Positions 42,455 through 51,190 are shown, counted from the stretch's first letter. The stretch: 64,000 nt of DNA from Sulfitobacter sp. THAF37 (GCF_009363555.1 NZ_CP045372.1:310001-374000), one strand, 5' to 3'. The notes: generated by a model from the sequence alone, not told the origin. Numbers and translations are program-made.

Positions 42455-43867
42455 TCAGATCAGCCCGTTCCACGTCCCGTGGTGCCGACCCGGTTCATCC
42501 AGCCGTTCGAACCCGTGGTGGCCAAAGAAATCACGCTGCGCCTGTATCAGGTTCGCCGTGCCCCGCGCGCGCCGCATCGTGTCGTACCAGGCCAGCCCTG
42601 CGGAAAGGGCGGGCAGCGCCACACCCATCGACACGCCAGCCGCCACCACCCGGCGCAGCGCCGGGATCGCATCGGCGAGCCGCGCGCGCATCGTCGGCGC
42701 CAGGATGAGATGGTCCCGAGGCAACGCCGCCCGGAAAGCTGACGCAAAGTCATCCAGCAGGGCGGAACGGATGATGCAGCCCGCCCGCCAGATCTCGGAG
42801 ATCCGCCCCATGTCGAGACCCCAGCCAAATTCCTCGGACGCGGCGTGCAGAATCCGGAACCCCTGCGCATGGGACAGGATGCGCCCCGCCAGCAGGGCCT
42901 GTTCAAGATCCGCGTCCGGCGGCATTTCTCCCCCGGCCGTCCCGGCGGGCAGCAATGACTCCGCCGCCGCGCGCATGTCCTTTTCCGACGACCAGCCCCG
43001 CGCGCCGACCGCCGCCTCGATGGTGCTGGCGGATTGCCCCATGCGCAGCGCCTCGATCAGGGTCCAGCGCCCGGTGCCCTTCTGCCCGGCCTGATCAAGG
43101 ATCACGTCGACCATTGGCTGGCCGGTCGTTGCATCGCGAGAGGACAGCACCGTCGCGGATACATCCATCAGATAGGATTTCAGCGGCCCGTCCCGCCAGT
43201 TCTGGAAGACCGCGCCGATGGCCGGTGCTTCCTGCCCACCGCCATCGCGCATCAGGCCGTAAACCTCTGCGATCATTTGCATATCGGCGTATTCGATGCC
43301 GTTGTGAACGGTCTTGACGAAATGTCCCGCCCCGTCCGGTCCCAGGTGCGCGACGCAGGGCGCACCTTCGAACGTCGCCGCGATCGCTTCGAGCATCGGT
43401 TGCAGCTGCTGCCAGGAATGATCGGTGCCGCCCACCATCATCGAAGGGCCGTGCCGCGCGCCCTCTTCGCCGCCCGAGACCCCCATGCCGACGAAATGCA
43501 GCCCCTGCGCATCCAGCGCCTTGGCCCGGCGGCGGGTGTCGTGAAAATCGGCGTTGCCGCCGTCGATGATCGTGTCGCCGGGGTCGAGCAGCGGCGCGAT
43601 CTGCGTGATCATCGCATCCATCGGCGCACCTGAGGGGATCATGAACAAGACCGACCGGGGCGTCGACAGCGCCGCGACGAAATCCGCCAGCGCCGCAACG
43701 CCGATCAGGCGGTCCGCCAATGGCCCCGCTTCGGTCAGAAAGGGGTCGATCCAGTCTGCTTCCCGGTTTGAAACCGCGACGGTGAATCCGTTTTCGGCCA
43801 GATTGAGCGCCAGCGCCGATCCCATTGTCCCCAGGCCAAACACACCTATATCTGCAGTAGCGGTCAT
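42455..43867 (-). CDS. gnd: 6-phosphogluconate dehydrogenase, decarboxylating
   Basis: A 470-residue Gnd of full length. It oxidises and decarboxylates 6-phosphogluconate to ribulose-5-phosphate in the pentose phosphate pathway. GVFGLGTMGSALALNLAENG (about residues 8-27) binds NADP. GMGVSGGEEGARHGPSMM and FVKTVHNGIEYADMQM hold the catalytic Lys/Glu region. It is NADP-type by sequence (N-R after the second beta strand: VAVSNRE). No zwf or pgl gene is nearby. Confidence 0.95.
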   Translation of the reverse strand: MTATADIGVFGLGTMGSALALNLAENGFTVAVSNREADWIDPFLTEAGPLADRLIGVAALADFVAALSTPRSVLFMIPSGAPMDAMITQIAPLLDPGDTIIDGGNADFHDTRRRAKALDAQGLHFVGMGVSGGEEGARHGPSMMVGGTDHSWQQLQPMLEAIAATFEGAPCVAHLGPDGAGHFVKTVHNGIEYADMQMIAEVYGLMRDGGGQEAPAIGAVFQNWRDGPLKSYLMDVSATVLSSRDATTGQPMVDVILDQAGQKGTGRWTLIEALRMGQSASTIEAAVGARGWSSEKDMRAAAESLLPAGTAGGEMPPDADLEQALLAGRILSHAQGFRILHAASEEFGWGLDMGRISEIWRAGCIIRSALLDDFASAFRAALPRDHLILAPTMRARLADAIPALRRVVAAGVSMGVALPALSAGLAWYDTMRRARGTANLIQAQRDFFGHHGFERLDEPGRHHGTWNGLI

Positions 43868-44017
43868 GATCGCTCCCTCTTTCGCGTTGCTGCAAAGTGC
43901 GCTTTGGCCCCCCGCGACGCAAGTCCATAGGAATTAATTGATTTTTAACATGAAACAAGTTATCCACAGGCAGATACAAGGTGATGATATAAATAAGAAA
44001 CTAACAGGCACAAACCG
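43868..44017. other. AT-rich intergenic region with a perfect DnaA box
   Basis: The ~90 bp at 43921-44010 is unusually AT-rich for this window and contains TTATCCACA at 43960-43968, an exact match to the bacterial DnaA-box consensus. I see only one such box. It lies between the divergent gnd and Nudix genes and presumably contains their promoters. Confidence 0.5.
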
Positions 44018-44476
44018 ATGATGCATGCCTTTCGCCTCGCCTGGGCCGAGATGGTCCTTCCGATCCTGAAACGCCCCAAGCGGCTGCAGGTGGCTGCCCT
44101 GTGCTACCGTGACACGCCCGACGGCAAGCGCGTATTGCTGATCACCAGCCGCGATACAGGCCGCTGGATCGTGCCCAAAGGCTGGCCGATCAACGGGCTC
44201 GACGGCCCCGGTGCCGCGCTTCAGGAAGCCTGGGAAGAAGCCGGTGTGCGCGAAGCCGACATCGAAAGTGCCCCGGTGGGCATCTTCGATTACGCCAAGG
44301 GTCTGGGCGAGGGGCTGACCATGCCGGTCCAGGCACAGGTCTACCTGACCCGCGTCAAGGATCTGCGCGAGGACTATCCGGAGGCCGAGCAGCGCAAGCG
44401 CGCCTGGTTTTCCCCCCAAGAGGCGGCGGAGCTGGTGGATGAGCCCGATCTGCAGGCCATCCTGCGCGCGCTCTGA
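44018..44476 (+). CDS. Nudix hydrolase
   Basis: A 152-residue Nudix protein. The box lies in GPGAALQEAWEEAGV (about residues 66-80). It fits G-x5-E-x7-REUxEExGU except that the Arg of the core is Gln (QEAWEEAG), while the metal-binding Glu pair is kept. RWIVPKGWPINGLDG resembles diphosphoinositol/diadenosine polyphosphate hydrolases (DIPP-like). The actual substrate is unknown. Translation starts at either of two adjacent ATGs (44018 or 44021). Confidence 0.87.
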   Translation: MMHAFRLAWAEMVLPILKRPKRLQVAALCYRDTPDGKRVLLITSRDTGRWIVPKGWPINGLDGPGAALQEAWEEAGVREADIESAPVGIFDYAKGLGEGLTMPVQAQVYLTRVKDLREDYPEAEQRKRAWFSPQEAAELVDEPDLQAILRAL

Positions 44477-44568
44477 CCTGGCCCTGCGTCTCCATCTGCT
44501 TGCACCTGCCGACCCGTTGTGAGACCTCGTGTGACCAACCGATATCTGACCGGGGACATTGAACGCGC

Positions 44569-46050
44569 ATGAGCACCGGACCGCAAGGGAGTCAGTGGAA
44601 AACGCTGGACACCGATCTCGACCGTATTTCCCGTGTCGAACTGGCCACTGCCTATGTTTCCCGGCCGCTGGTCGCGACCGGCATCGCGCTGGCCTTCATC
44701 GCCGTCGCCGGGATCATGGCGGGCGTCTTCTTTGGCCAGACCTCGACCAGCTTCGTGGTGATCGCCGCCGCGGTGTTCGGGGCCTACATGGCGGTGAACA
44801 TCGGTGCCAACGATGTCGCCAACAACATGGGGCCGGCAGTGGGCGCGAATGCGCTGACCATGGGCGGTGCCATCCTGATCGCGGCGCTTTGCGAAAGCGC
44901 GGGCGCGTTGCTGGCGGGGGGCGACGTTGTGTCCACCATTTCCAAGGGCATCATCGACCCCGCGTCGATCGCCGACACGCGCGTCTTCATCTGGGCGATG
45001 ATGGCGGCGCTGATTTCTTCCGCGCTCTGGGTCAACCTGGCCACATGGGTCGGCGCGCCCGTGTCGACCACACATTCTGTCGTGGGCGGCGTCATGGGTG
45101 CGGGCATCGCGGCAGCGGGCCTGACGGCAGTAAACTGGCCGTCCATGGGCATGATCGCCGCCAGCTGGGTGATTTCGCCGGTGCTGGGCGGCGCCGTCGC
45201 CGCCGCCTTTCTGGCCTTCATCAAGGCGCGCATCCTCTACCAGGAGGACAAGATCGCCGCGTCACGCACCTGGGTGCCGGTGCTGGTGGGCATCATGGCC
45301 GGGGTATTCGCCAGCTATCTCGCGCTCAAGGGACTGAACAAGGTCGTCTCCATCGGCATGCCGGTCGCGCTGCTGATCGGTCTGGTCATCGGGATGCTGG
45401 TCTACGCAGTGTCCGCACCGCTGATCCGGCGCAAATCCGAAGGGATGGAGAACCGCAACAAGTCGGTCAAAGTGCTCTTTTCGCTGCCTCTCGTGTTTTC
45501 AGCCGCGCTCTTGAGCTTTGCGCACGGGGCCAATGACGTCGCCAACGCGGTGGGCCCCCTTGCCGCCATAGTCCACGCCAGCCAGTTCGGCGGGTTCGAG
45601 GCGCAGGTCAGCATCCCGCTCTGGGTCATGATCATCGGCGCCTTCGGCATTTCCTTTGGACTGTTCCTGTTCGGGCCCAAGCTGATCCGCATGGTCGGCA
45701 GCCAGATCACCAAGCTGAACCCGATGCGCGCCTACTGCGTGGCGCTGTCGGCGGCGATCACCGTCATCATCGCCTCGTGGCTCGGCCTGCCGGTCAGCTC
45801 TACCCATATCGCCGTCGGCGGTGTTTTCGGCGTCGGGTTCTACCGCGAATGGCATATGGAGCGGCGGTTGCGCAGGCCGGATGTGGCCGTGGGCACGGTC
45901 AAACGCATCGCGCCGGAGGAACGCCGCCGCCGCAAGCTGGTCCGCCGGTCGCATTTCATGACCATCATCGCCGCCTGGGTGATCACCGTCCCGGCGGCGG
46001 CCACGATTTCGGCGCTCGTGTTTCTGGTGCTGAACGCCGTCGTGAACTGA
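44569..46050 (+). CDS. PiT-family inorganic phosphate transporter
   Basis: A 493-residue inner-membrane permease. The two PiT signature repeats are VNIGANDVANNMGPAVGANA (about residues 77-96) and SFAHGANDVANAVGPLAAI (about 318-336). VGAPVSTTHSVVGGVMGAG and LGLPVSSTHIAVGGVFGVG are the paired substrate-channel motifs. It has an N-terminal cytoplasmic extension of about 35 residues. It should take up phosphate with H+ or Na+. I see no PhoB box in the 92 bp upstream. It is followed convergently by panE, 7 bp away. Confidence 0.94.
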   Translation: MSTGPQGSQWKTLDTDLDRISRVELATAYVSRPLVATGIALAFIAVAGIMAGVFFGQTSTSFVVIAAAVFGAYMAVNIGANDVANNMGPAVGANALTMGGAILIAALCESAGALLAGGDVVSTISKGIIDPASIADTRVFIWAMMAALISSALWVNLATWVGAPVSTTHSVVGGVMGAGIAAAGLTAVNWPSMGMIAASWVISPVLGGAVAAAFLAFIKARILYQEDKIAASRTWVPVLVGIMAGVFASYLALKGLNKVVSIGMPVALLIGLVIGMLVYAVSAPLIRRKSEGMENRNKSVKVLFSLPLVFSAALLSFAHGANDVANAVGPLAAIVHASQFGGFEAQVSIPLWVMIIGAFGISFGLFLFGPKLIRMVGSQITKLNPMRAYCVALSAAITVIIASWLGLPVSSTHIAVGGVFGVGFYREWHMERRLRRPDVAVGTVKRIAPEERRRRKLVRRSHFMTIIAAWVITVPAAATISALVFLVLNAVVN

Positions 46051-46057
46051 CGCAGGG

Positions 46058-47074
46058 TCAGGCGCGGGCCAGTTCCGCGCGCAGGGCGGCGGCGGGCAGA
46101 TTGGGCAAACCCTGTCCGGCCAGTTCCGCCGTTTCGATCAGGTCCTTCACCAGCCGGGCGATCGGGGTCCGGCGCCCCGCCTCTTCGCCCATGCGGATGA
46201 CTTCGCCCTGAAGCGCGTCGATCTCGGTCGGGCGGCGTGCCATCAGGTCATAGGACATGGAGGTGCGTGCCTGTTCGTCGATGGTCAGCATCTGTGCCGC
46301 CACCCGCGTGAACAGGGGCGTCGGCAGCCGCAGGATCCAGGGCACCTTGCCGACCTCGACGGGACTGATGGACACCGGCCTGATCCCCCTGGCCCGCAGC
46401 ACCGCCAGCGCCTCGGCCCATTGGTCAGCCATCAGCCGCCGCCAGCCGCGGTCTTGCAGCTGTGCCTTCAGCGGCAGGCCGCTGAGCGCGTTCAGCGCGT
46501 TGTTGAGGTTGATCAGAAATTTGCCCCATTGCACCGCTTCGATGTCGCGGCTTTCGGTCACGCGCAGATGGGGGGCGCCGATCACCGCGCCGAGGTCGCC
46601 CGGCCCCGCGCCGATGACGATGTCACCGCTGGTCGCGCGGTGATAGCCGCCCTGCCCCAGCGGCACCACGTTGAACGGCACCATGCCGCCGCGCAGGTCA
46701 CGGCCCGGCAGCATGTCCCGCAGCAGCGCGGCATTGGTGACGCCGTTCTGCAGGCTGACAACCGGGCATTTGCCAGCGGCGTGACGGTCGATCAGCCGGG
46801 CGATCTGGGCGGTGGCGCCGGATTTGACCGTGACCAGGATCAGGTCGGCATCGGCAAGACAGGCAGGGTCTTCGGACAGGGTCAGCCGTTCGGCGCTGAC
46901 CTTTTGCGCCATGCCGTCGAAGTCGGTCAGGGTCAGCCCGTGGGTATGGATCTCTGCCGCGACACGCGCGCGCAGCAGCAGCGTGACCTGCGCCCCCGCC
47001 GCCGCCTGCAGCCCCCCCACGAAACAGCCGATGGCACCCGCACCGGCTATCACGATATTGGGGTCTGCGCGCAT
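46058..47074 (-). CDS. panE: 2-dehydropantoate 2-reductase
   Basis: A 338-residue ketopantoate reductase-family protein. IVIAGAGAIGCFVGG (residues 7-21) is the NADP-binding fold; VKSGATAQIA and VSLQNGVTNAALLRDML carry the conserved Lys and Asn-Gly; GKFLINLNNALNALSG is the helix with the catalytic Lys. It makes pantoate for coenzyme A. The ATG at 47074 has AGGA 5 nt upstream and lies 7 bp after the argF stop, so it is the last gene of an argD-argF-panE unit. Paralogues acting on other 2-oxo acids are common. Confidence 0.87.
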   Translation of the reverse strand: MRADPNIVIAGAGAIGCFVGGLQAAAGAQVTLLLRARVAAEIHTHGLTLTDFDGMAQKVSAERLTLSEDPACLADADLILVTVKSGATAQIARLIDRHAAGKCPVVSLQNGVTNAALLRDMLPGRDLRGGMVPFNVVPLGQGGYHRATSGDIVIGAGPGDLGAVIGAPHLRVTESRDIEAVQWGKFLINLNNALNALSGLPLKAQLQDRGWRRLMADQWAEALAVLRARGIRPVSISPVEVGKVPWILRLPTPLFTRVAAQMLTIDEQARTSMSYDLMARRPTEIDALQGEVIRMGEEAGRRTPIARLVKDLIETAELAGQGLPNLPAAALRAELARA

Positions 47075-47081
47075 TGCGGTC

Positions 47082-47987
47082 CTATCGGCCCAGACAGTGG
47101 CGCATGATCGCCTTCTGCGCGTGCAACCGGTTCTCCGCCTCGTCGAAGATGACGGAATGCGGGCCATCCATGACGGCGCTGGTCGCCTCGTCCTCACGGT
47201 GGGCGGGCAGGCAATGCATGAACAGCGCATCGTCCCTGGCCCGCGCCATCAGCGCCTCGTTCACCTGATAGCCGCGCAGCTGATTGTGCCGCCGTTCGCG
47301 GGCGGACTGCGGATCATGCATGCTGACCCAGGTGTCCGTGACGACAAGGTCCGCGCCTTCCACCGCCTTTTGCGGATCGCGCTCTACCGTATAGAGACCA
47401 TCGAGCGCGGGCTCCGGGTCCAGCGGCGGCGGCCCGGTGAACACGAGGTCGAACTCGAACTGTTTCGCGGCGTGGGCGAAGCTGGCAAAGACGTTGTTGC
47501 CATCGCCCGACCAGACCACGCGCTTGCCCTTGATCGGGCCGTTGTGCTCTTCGAAGGTCATCACGTCAGCCATGATCTGGCAGGGATGGCTGCGGTTGGT
47601 CAGCCCGTTGATCACCGGAACGGTCGCGTATTCTGCCATGTCCAGCAGCGTCTGCTCCTCGAAGGTGCGGATCATGATCAGGTCCACGTAGCGCGACAGC
47701 ACGCGGGCGGTATCCGCGATGGTCTCGCCATGGCCGAGCTGCATGTCGGCCCCCGACAGCACCATGGTCTGACCGCCCATCTGACGGACCCCCACGTCGA
47801 AGGACACGCGCGTCCGGGTGGAGGGTTTTTCGAAGATCAGCGCCACCATGTGATCCTTCAGCGGCTGTTCTTCGTCGGGCGCGCCTTTGGGGCGGCCGTT
47901 GCGGGCGGTCTTCATGTGGCGGGCGTTGTCGATGATCGTCCTCAGATCGGCGGAGGAGGTCGTGTTGATGTCCAGGAAATGGGTCAT
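47082..47987 (-). CDS. argF: Ornithine carbamoyltransferase
   Basis: A 301-residue OTCase that forms citrulline from ornithine and carbamoyl phosphate. [15 protein letters not shown] (about residues 53-67) is the carbamoyl-phosphate site, [11 protein letters not shown] the second, and [11 protein letters not shown] (Cys about 266) the ornithine site. It lies 75 bp downstream of argD on the same strand. The gap holds a GC-rich hairpin that may process or attenuate the transcript. Confidence 0.95.
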   Translation of the reverse strand: MTHFLDINTTSSADLRTIIDNARHMKTARNGRPKGAPDEEQPLKDHMVALIFEKPSTRTRVSFDVGVRQMGGQTMVLSGADMQLGHGETIADTARVLSRYVDLIMIRTFEEQTLLDMAEYATVPVINGLTNRSHPCQIMADVMTFEEHNGPIKGKRVVWSGDGNNVFASFAHAAKQFEFDLVFTGPPPLDPEPALDGLYTVERDPQKAVEGADLVVTDTWVSMHDPQSARERRHNQLRGYQVNEALMARARDDALFMHCLPAHREDEATSAVMDGPHSVIFDEAENRLHAQKAIMRHCLGR

Positions 47988-48007
47988 GGGTAAGCTCTTT
48001 GTTGTGG

Positions 48008-48060
48008 CAGCCGGGGGTTTTCCCCCCCGGACCCCCGGAGAGTATTCTTGGCATAAAGAA
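48008..48060. repeat. GC-rich hairpin with AT-rich tail between argD and argF
   Basis: The block combines GGGGG and CCCCC runs (CCGGGGG, CCCCCCCGG, CCCCCGG) with an adjacent AT-rich tail, GAGTATTCTTGGCATAAAGA. It can form a strong stem in either transcript. I recall similar G/C-run-plus-GTATT strings as frequent intergenic repeats in Rhodobacteraceae, but have not verified this. It may act as a partial terminator or RNA-stabilising element between argD and argF. Confidence 0.45.
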
Positions 48061-48062
48061 GA

Positions 48063-49238
48063 TCAGGACGGCGCCAGGCTGCCTGCGGCTCGGTCGAGGC
48101 GAGAGACAGCTTCAGCGATTTCGTCGTCGGTGATGTTGAGCGGCGGCAGCAGGCGCACCACGTTGTCGGCGGCGGGCACGGTGATAACCTCGGCGGCGTA
48201 GCCTGCGGCGACCAGATCGGCGGGGGCCACCTTGCATTTCAGCCCCAGCATCAGGCCCGATCCACGCACGGAGTCCAGCACGTCGGGGTGGTTGGCGACC
48301 AGTCCTTCCAGCTTTTGGCGCAGCAGACCCGCCTTGCGGTTCACCTCCGCCAGAAAGTCCGGGTCCGCGACGATGTCCATCACCGCGCAGCCCACGGCAC
48401 AGCCCAGCGGGTTGCCCCCGTAGGTGGATCCATGGGTGCCTGCCGTCATGCCGCTGGCGGCGTCTTCGGTCGCCAGTACAGCGCCAAGGGGGAAGCCCCC
48501 GCCGATGCCCTTGGCCACCATCATGATGTCCGGCGTCACCCCGGACCATTCATGGGCGAAGAGCTTGCCGGTGCGGCCCACGCCGCATTGCACCTCGTCC
48601 AGGATCATCAGGATGCCATGTTCGTCGCAGAGGTCGCGCAGCCCCTTGAGGCAGGCGTCGGGCAGCGGGCGGATGCCGCCCTCGCCCTGCACCGGTTCGA
48701 CCAGCACCGCGCAGGTCCGTTCGGTGATCGCGGCACGCAGCGCGTCGTGGTCGCCGAACGCCAGGTGTACGAAACCGGGCAGGAGCGGGCCGAAGCCCTT
48801 GGTCATCTTCTCGGACCCGGCGGCGGCGATCCCGGCGGAGGACCGTCCGTGGAAGGAGCCGTCGAAGGTGATGATCTCAACCCGTTCGGGCTGACCCTTG
48901 TCATAAAAATTCTTGCGCGCCATCTTGACCGCCAGTTCGCAGCTTTCGGTCCCCGAGTTGGTGAAGAACACCGTATCGGCAAAGGTTGCATCCACCAGCT
49001 TGTCCGCCAGCGCCTGCTGCTGCGGGATCTGGTAGAGGTTGGAGGTATGCCACAGCGCCCCCGCCTGCGCGGTCAGCGCCTCGGTCAGCTGCGGGTGCGC
49101 ATGGCCCAGCGCGTTCACGGCAATCCCCGCGCCGAGGTCCAGAAAACGTCGTCCGTCCGCCTCGATCAGCCAGGTGCCTTCGCCCTTCACAAAGCTGAGG
49201 GGCGCACGGTTGTAGGTCGGCAGGACAGAAGAGATCAT
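48063..49238 (-). CDS. argD: Acetylornithine aminotransferase
   Basis: A 391-residue class III aminotransferase that converts N-acetylglutamate semialdehyde to acetylornithine. FFTNSGTESCELAVKMARK (about residues 92-110) binds PLP phosphate, LILDEVQCGVGRTG holds the cofactor Asp, and VAKGIGGGFPLGA the Schiff-base Lys. The ATG at 49238 has AGGA about 9 nt upstream; the frame opens further up, but that is leader. A candidate attenuator with an Arg-rich leader peptide lies in the 174 bp upstream. It is first in argD-argF-panE. Confidence 0.95.
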   Translation of the reverse strand: MISSVLPTYNRAPLSFVKGEGTWLIEADGRRFLDLGAGIAVNALGHAHPQLTEALTAQAGALWHTSNLYQIPQQQALADKLVDATFADTVFFTNSGTESCELAVKMARKNFYDKGQPERVEIITFDGSFHGRSSAGIAAAGSEKMTKGFGPLLPGFVHLAFGDHDALRAAITERTCAVLVEPVQGEGGIRPLPDACLKGLRDLCDEHGILMILDEVQCGVGRTGKLFAHEWSGVTPDIMMVAKGIGGGFPLGAVLATEDAASGMTAGTHGSTYGGNPLGCAVGCAVMDIVADPDFLAEVNRKAGLLRQKLEGLVANHPDVLDSVRGSGLMLGLKCKVAPADLVAAGYAAEVITVPAADNVVRLLPPLNITDDEIAEAVSRLDRAAGSLAPS

Positions 49239-49264
49239 CTGAAAGTTCCTATGATGGGGCCGCG

Positions 49265-49312
49265 AAAAGCCCAAATGGGCATGGGCGGCGTGCAGGGTCA
49301 AGAGATTTGGGC
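49265..49312 (-). terminator. Candidate attenuator terminator in the argD leader
   Basis: On the minus strand GCCCAAAT (49312-49305) pairs perfectly with ATTTGGGC (49276-49269), followed at once by TTTT (49268-49265). It lies 26 bp upstream of the argD ATG. A terminator upstream of the gene it would silence is the hallmark of attenuation. The loop is long (28 nt) and the T-run short, so strength is uncertain. The 3' arm can also fold on itself as GCCCA-TT-TGGGC. Confidence 0.55.
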
Positions 49313-49313
49313 A

Positions 49314-49353
49314 GGCGCGATGCGCCGGGGATCAGACCTGCGGTCGGCAGGTC
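49314..49353 (-). promoter_or_regulatory. Hairpins between leader peptide and terminator
   Basis: Two stems precede the terminator: GACCTGC/GCAGGTC with a 5-nt loop (49335-49353) and GGCGC/GCGCC with a 3-nt loop (49314-49326). The first begins 14 nt after the leader-peptide stop codon, a normal distance for a pause or antiterminator structure. No clear mutually exclusive pairing with the terminator arm is evident to me. Confidence 0.45.
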
Positions 49354-49367
49354 ACGCTGGAGGCCGT

Positions 49368-49412
49368 TCAGCCGTGGCGTCGTCGGGACGGGGTGTGTCG
49401 CATCGTGATCAT
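49368..49412 (-). CDS. Candidate Arg-rich leader peptide of the argD operon
   Basis: A 14-codon frame, MITMRHTPSRRRHG, ends 129 bp before the argD start. Four of 14 codons are Arg (CGA, CGA, CGA, CGC), three in a row, in front of an arginine-biosynthesis gene. Stalling of ribosomes at these codons when charged tRNA-Arg is scarce is the known logic of amino-acid attenuators. No strong Shine-Dalgarno is visible before either ATG (49412 or 49403). I know of no published attenuator at this gene, so this is inference. Confidence 0.4.
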   Translation of the reverse strand: MITMRHTPSRRRHG

Positions 49413-49499
49413 GTGGCAGTGTGTAAGCCGCAAATCGTCGTTTGCCCAGCCCGAAAATGGCGACTTGCCGCGGCACGTCGTTGCAGCCATATCAGGGGC

Positions 49500-50408
49500 A
49501 TGTATCAGGCCAGGGCCCAGAACAACGCGCTTGCCGCAGGATTGATCGCGGTGGCCACAGCCTTCATCGCGGCAACCACGCTGATGGCCAAAGCCCTGGG
49601 CGGTGACAGCTTTGGCGCGGCCCTGCCCGCGCTTCAGATCAGTCATGGCCGTTTTCTCTTTGCCTTTGTCGTGTTCGGCGGCGCCACCCTGATCCTGCGC
49701 CCCGCACTGGAACGCCCCCACTGGGGCCTGCACATCGCCCGCACCGCCTGCGGCTGGGGCGGGATCACGCTGATGTTTGCCTCGGTCGCCTTCATCCCGC
49801 TGGCGGATGCCACGGCGATATCCTTTCTGAACCCGGTGTTCGCGATGATGCTGGCGATCCCGCTTCTGGGTGAAAAGGTCGGGCGCATCCGATGGTCCGC
49901 CGCGGCAATGGCGATGGCCGGTGCGGCAATCCTGCTGCGGCCCACGCCCGACAGTTTTCAGCCCGCCGCCCTGCTGGCCCTGGGGGCGGCGATGGTCATG
50001 GGAATGGAGCTGATTTTCATCAAGAAGCTGGCGCTGCGCGAGAACCCGTTTCAGATCCTGCTGGTCAACAATTTCATCGGCCTGTGCATCGCGACGCTCG
50101 CGGTGCTGCCGGTCTGGCAGCCGCCCACGGCGGCGCAATGGGCCGTGCTGGGGGGCATCGGCGGCTGCATGGCGCTGGCGCAAACCTGTTTCGTCAACGC
50201 CATGGCGCGGGCCGACGCCAGCTTTGTCGCGCCGTTCAGTTATGGTACGCTGATCTTTGCCGCCCTTTACGACATCATCTTCTTCGATGTGGTCCCGGAT
50301 GCGATCACCCTGGCGGGGGCCGCCATCATCATTGCCGGGGCGGTTCTGCTGGCCCTGCGCGAGGCCCGGCTGAAGCCGTCGCCGCCCCGACCCACAACTG
50401 CCGTGTGA
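49500..50408 (+). CDS. EamA/DMT-family transporter
   Basis: A 302-residue membrane protein with about ten helices in two EamA repeats. FIPLADATAISFLNPVFAMM (about residues 98-117) and DASFVAPFSYGTLIFAALYD (about 238-257) are the typical end-of-repeat segments of S-adenosylmethionine/riboflavin-uptake-like and metabolite exporters. Substrate unknown. The chosen ATG follows CAGGGGC very closely. It is divergent from argD; an arginine-related substrate is only a guess from position. Confidence 0.85.
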   Translation: MYQARAQNNALAAGLIAVATAFIAATTLMAKALGGDSFGAALPALQISHGRFLFAFVVFGGATLILRPALERPHWGLHIARTACGWGGITLMFASVAFIPLADATAISFLNPVFAMMLAIPLLGEKVGRIRWSAAAMAMAGAAILLRPTPDSFQPAALLALGAAMVMGMELIFIKKLALRENPFQILLVNNFIGLCIATLAVLPVWQPPTAAQWAVLGGIGGCMALAQTCFVNAMARADASFVAPFSYGTLIFAALYDIIFFDVVPDAITLAGAAIIIAGAVLLALREARLKPSPPRPTTAV

Positions 50409-50464
50409 CGCTTCCTCCCTTGCACCCGTCAGAGGAGTGATTAGAATAGGGGCCTGACTTTGAC

Positions 50465-50494
50465 AAAGCGGCCACTGAAGAAGGGCCGCTTTTT
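50465..50494 (+). terminator. Rho-independent terminator upstream of gcrA
   Basis: AAAGCGGCC (50465-50473) pairs with GGCCGCTTT (50484-50492) and the T-run continues to 50494. It ends 17 bp before the gcrA ATG. It may terminate the transporter transcript, or lie in the gcrA leader and reduce read-through into gcrA. Confidence 0.8.
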
Positions 50495-50511
50495 AACTGG
50501 GGAAACCTGCC

Positions 50512-51084
50512 ATGTCCTGGACCGACGAGCGTGTAGAGACGCTGAAAAAGATGTGGGGCGAAGGCCAGTCTGCCAGCCAGATCGCCAAGGAACTGGGCGG
50601 TGTGACCCGCAATGCCGTGATCGGCAAGGTGCACCGCCTCGGTTTGTCGAACCGTGCCACATCGGGTGCTACGGCCCCGGCTGCGGCCAAGCCCGAAGCC
50701 AAGCCAAAGCCCGAAGCGAAACCCAAGGCCGCGCCGAAGCCTGAAACGAAGCCCGAGATGAAGACAGAGGCGGCGGCCCCCGCGAAGCCGAACCTGCCCG
50801 CGCGCAAGCAGATCATCCCGGCAGGCCAGCCCCTGCCGCCGCAGCCGTCCGCGAACGAGATCAGCCCCGAGGCGCTGGCCAAGGTCAACGAGGTGGAAAA
50901 GAAGGCGAAGAAGCTAGGCCTGATGGACCTGACCGAACGCACCTGCAAGTGGCCTGTGGGCGACCCCGCGACCGAGGATTTCTGGTTCTGCGGCTTGCCC
51001 GTCAAGCAGGGCAAACCCTATTGCGAAGCGCATGTGGGCGTTGCGTTCCAGCCGATGTCGGCCCGCCGCGACCGGCGCCGCTGA
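50512..51084 (+). CDS. gcrA: Cell-cycle regulator GcrA
   Basis: A 190-residue GcrA. The N-terminal DNA-binding segment is MSWTDERVETLKKMWGEGQS with NAVIGKVHRLGLS (to about residue 46). A low-complexity Lys/Pro/Ala linker of KPEAKPK-type repeats (about 58-100) follows. The C-terminal sigma70-binding domain has CKWPVGDPATEDFWFCG and GKPYCEAH, with conserved cysteines. In Caulobacter GcrA binds sigma70 RNA polymerase and activates promoters carrying CcrM-methylated GANTC. A G-rich Shine-Dalgarno (GGGGAAACC) precedes the ATG. A terminator lies immediately upstream. Confidence 0.95.
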   Translation: MSWTDERVETLKKMWGEGQSASQIAKELGGVTRNAVIGKVHRLGLSNRATSGATAPAAAKPEAKPKPEAKPKAAPKPETKPEMKTEAAAPAKPNLPARKQIIPAGQPLPPQPSANEISPEALAKVNEVEKKAKKLGLMDLTERTCKWPVGDPATEDFWFCGLPVKQGKPYCEAHVGVAFQPMSARRDRRR

Positions 51085-51090
51085 GCGTCG

Positions 51091-51111
51091 GTTGCAGCAC
51101 CGCGCTGCAAC
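51091..51111 (+). terminator. Hairpin after gcrA
   Basis: A perfect 8-bp stem, GTTGCAGC with GCTGCAAC, around a 5-nt loop, 6 bp past the gcrA stop. No T-run follows, so it is a weak terminator or an RNA 3'-end stabiliser. Confidence 0.5.
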
Positions 51112-51190
51112 AAACCCAACGTGCAAGTGAATTGCGCCGGGCCGCGGGGCGTGGTTGATGATGGCACCACCTGCCGGAGAACCGCCGCCC

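Noticed and set aside
43960..43968. Chromosome replication origin
   Set aside because: A single DnaA box without further boxes, dnaA, hemE or other typical oriC neighbours.
50690..50790. Lys/Pro/Ala repeats in gcrA as a possible DNA repeat
   Set aside because: Low-complexity linker normal for GcrA; repeat units vary in DNA sequence.
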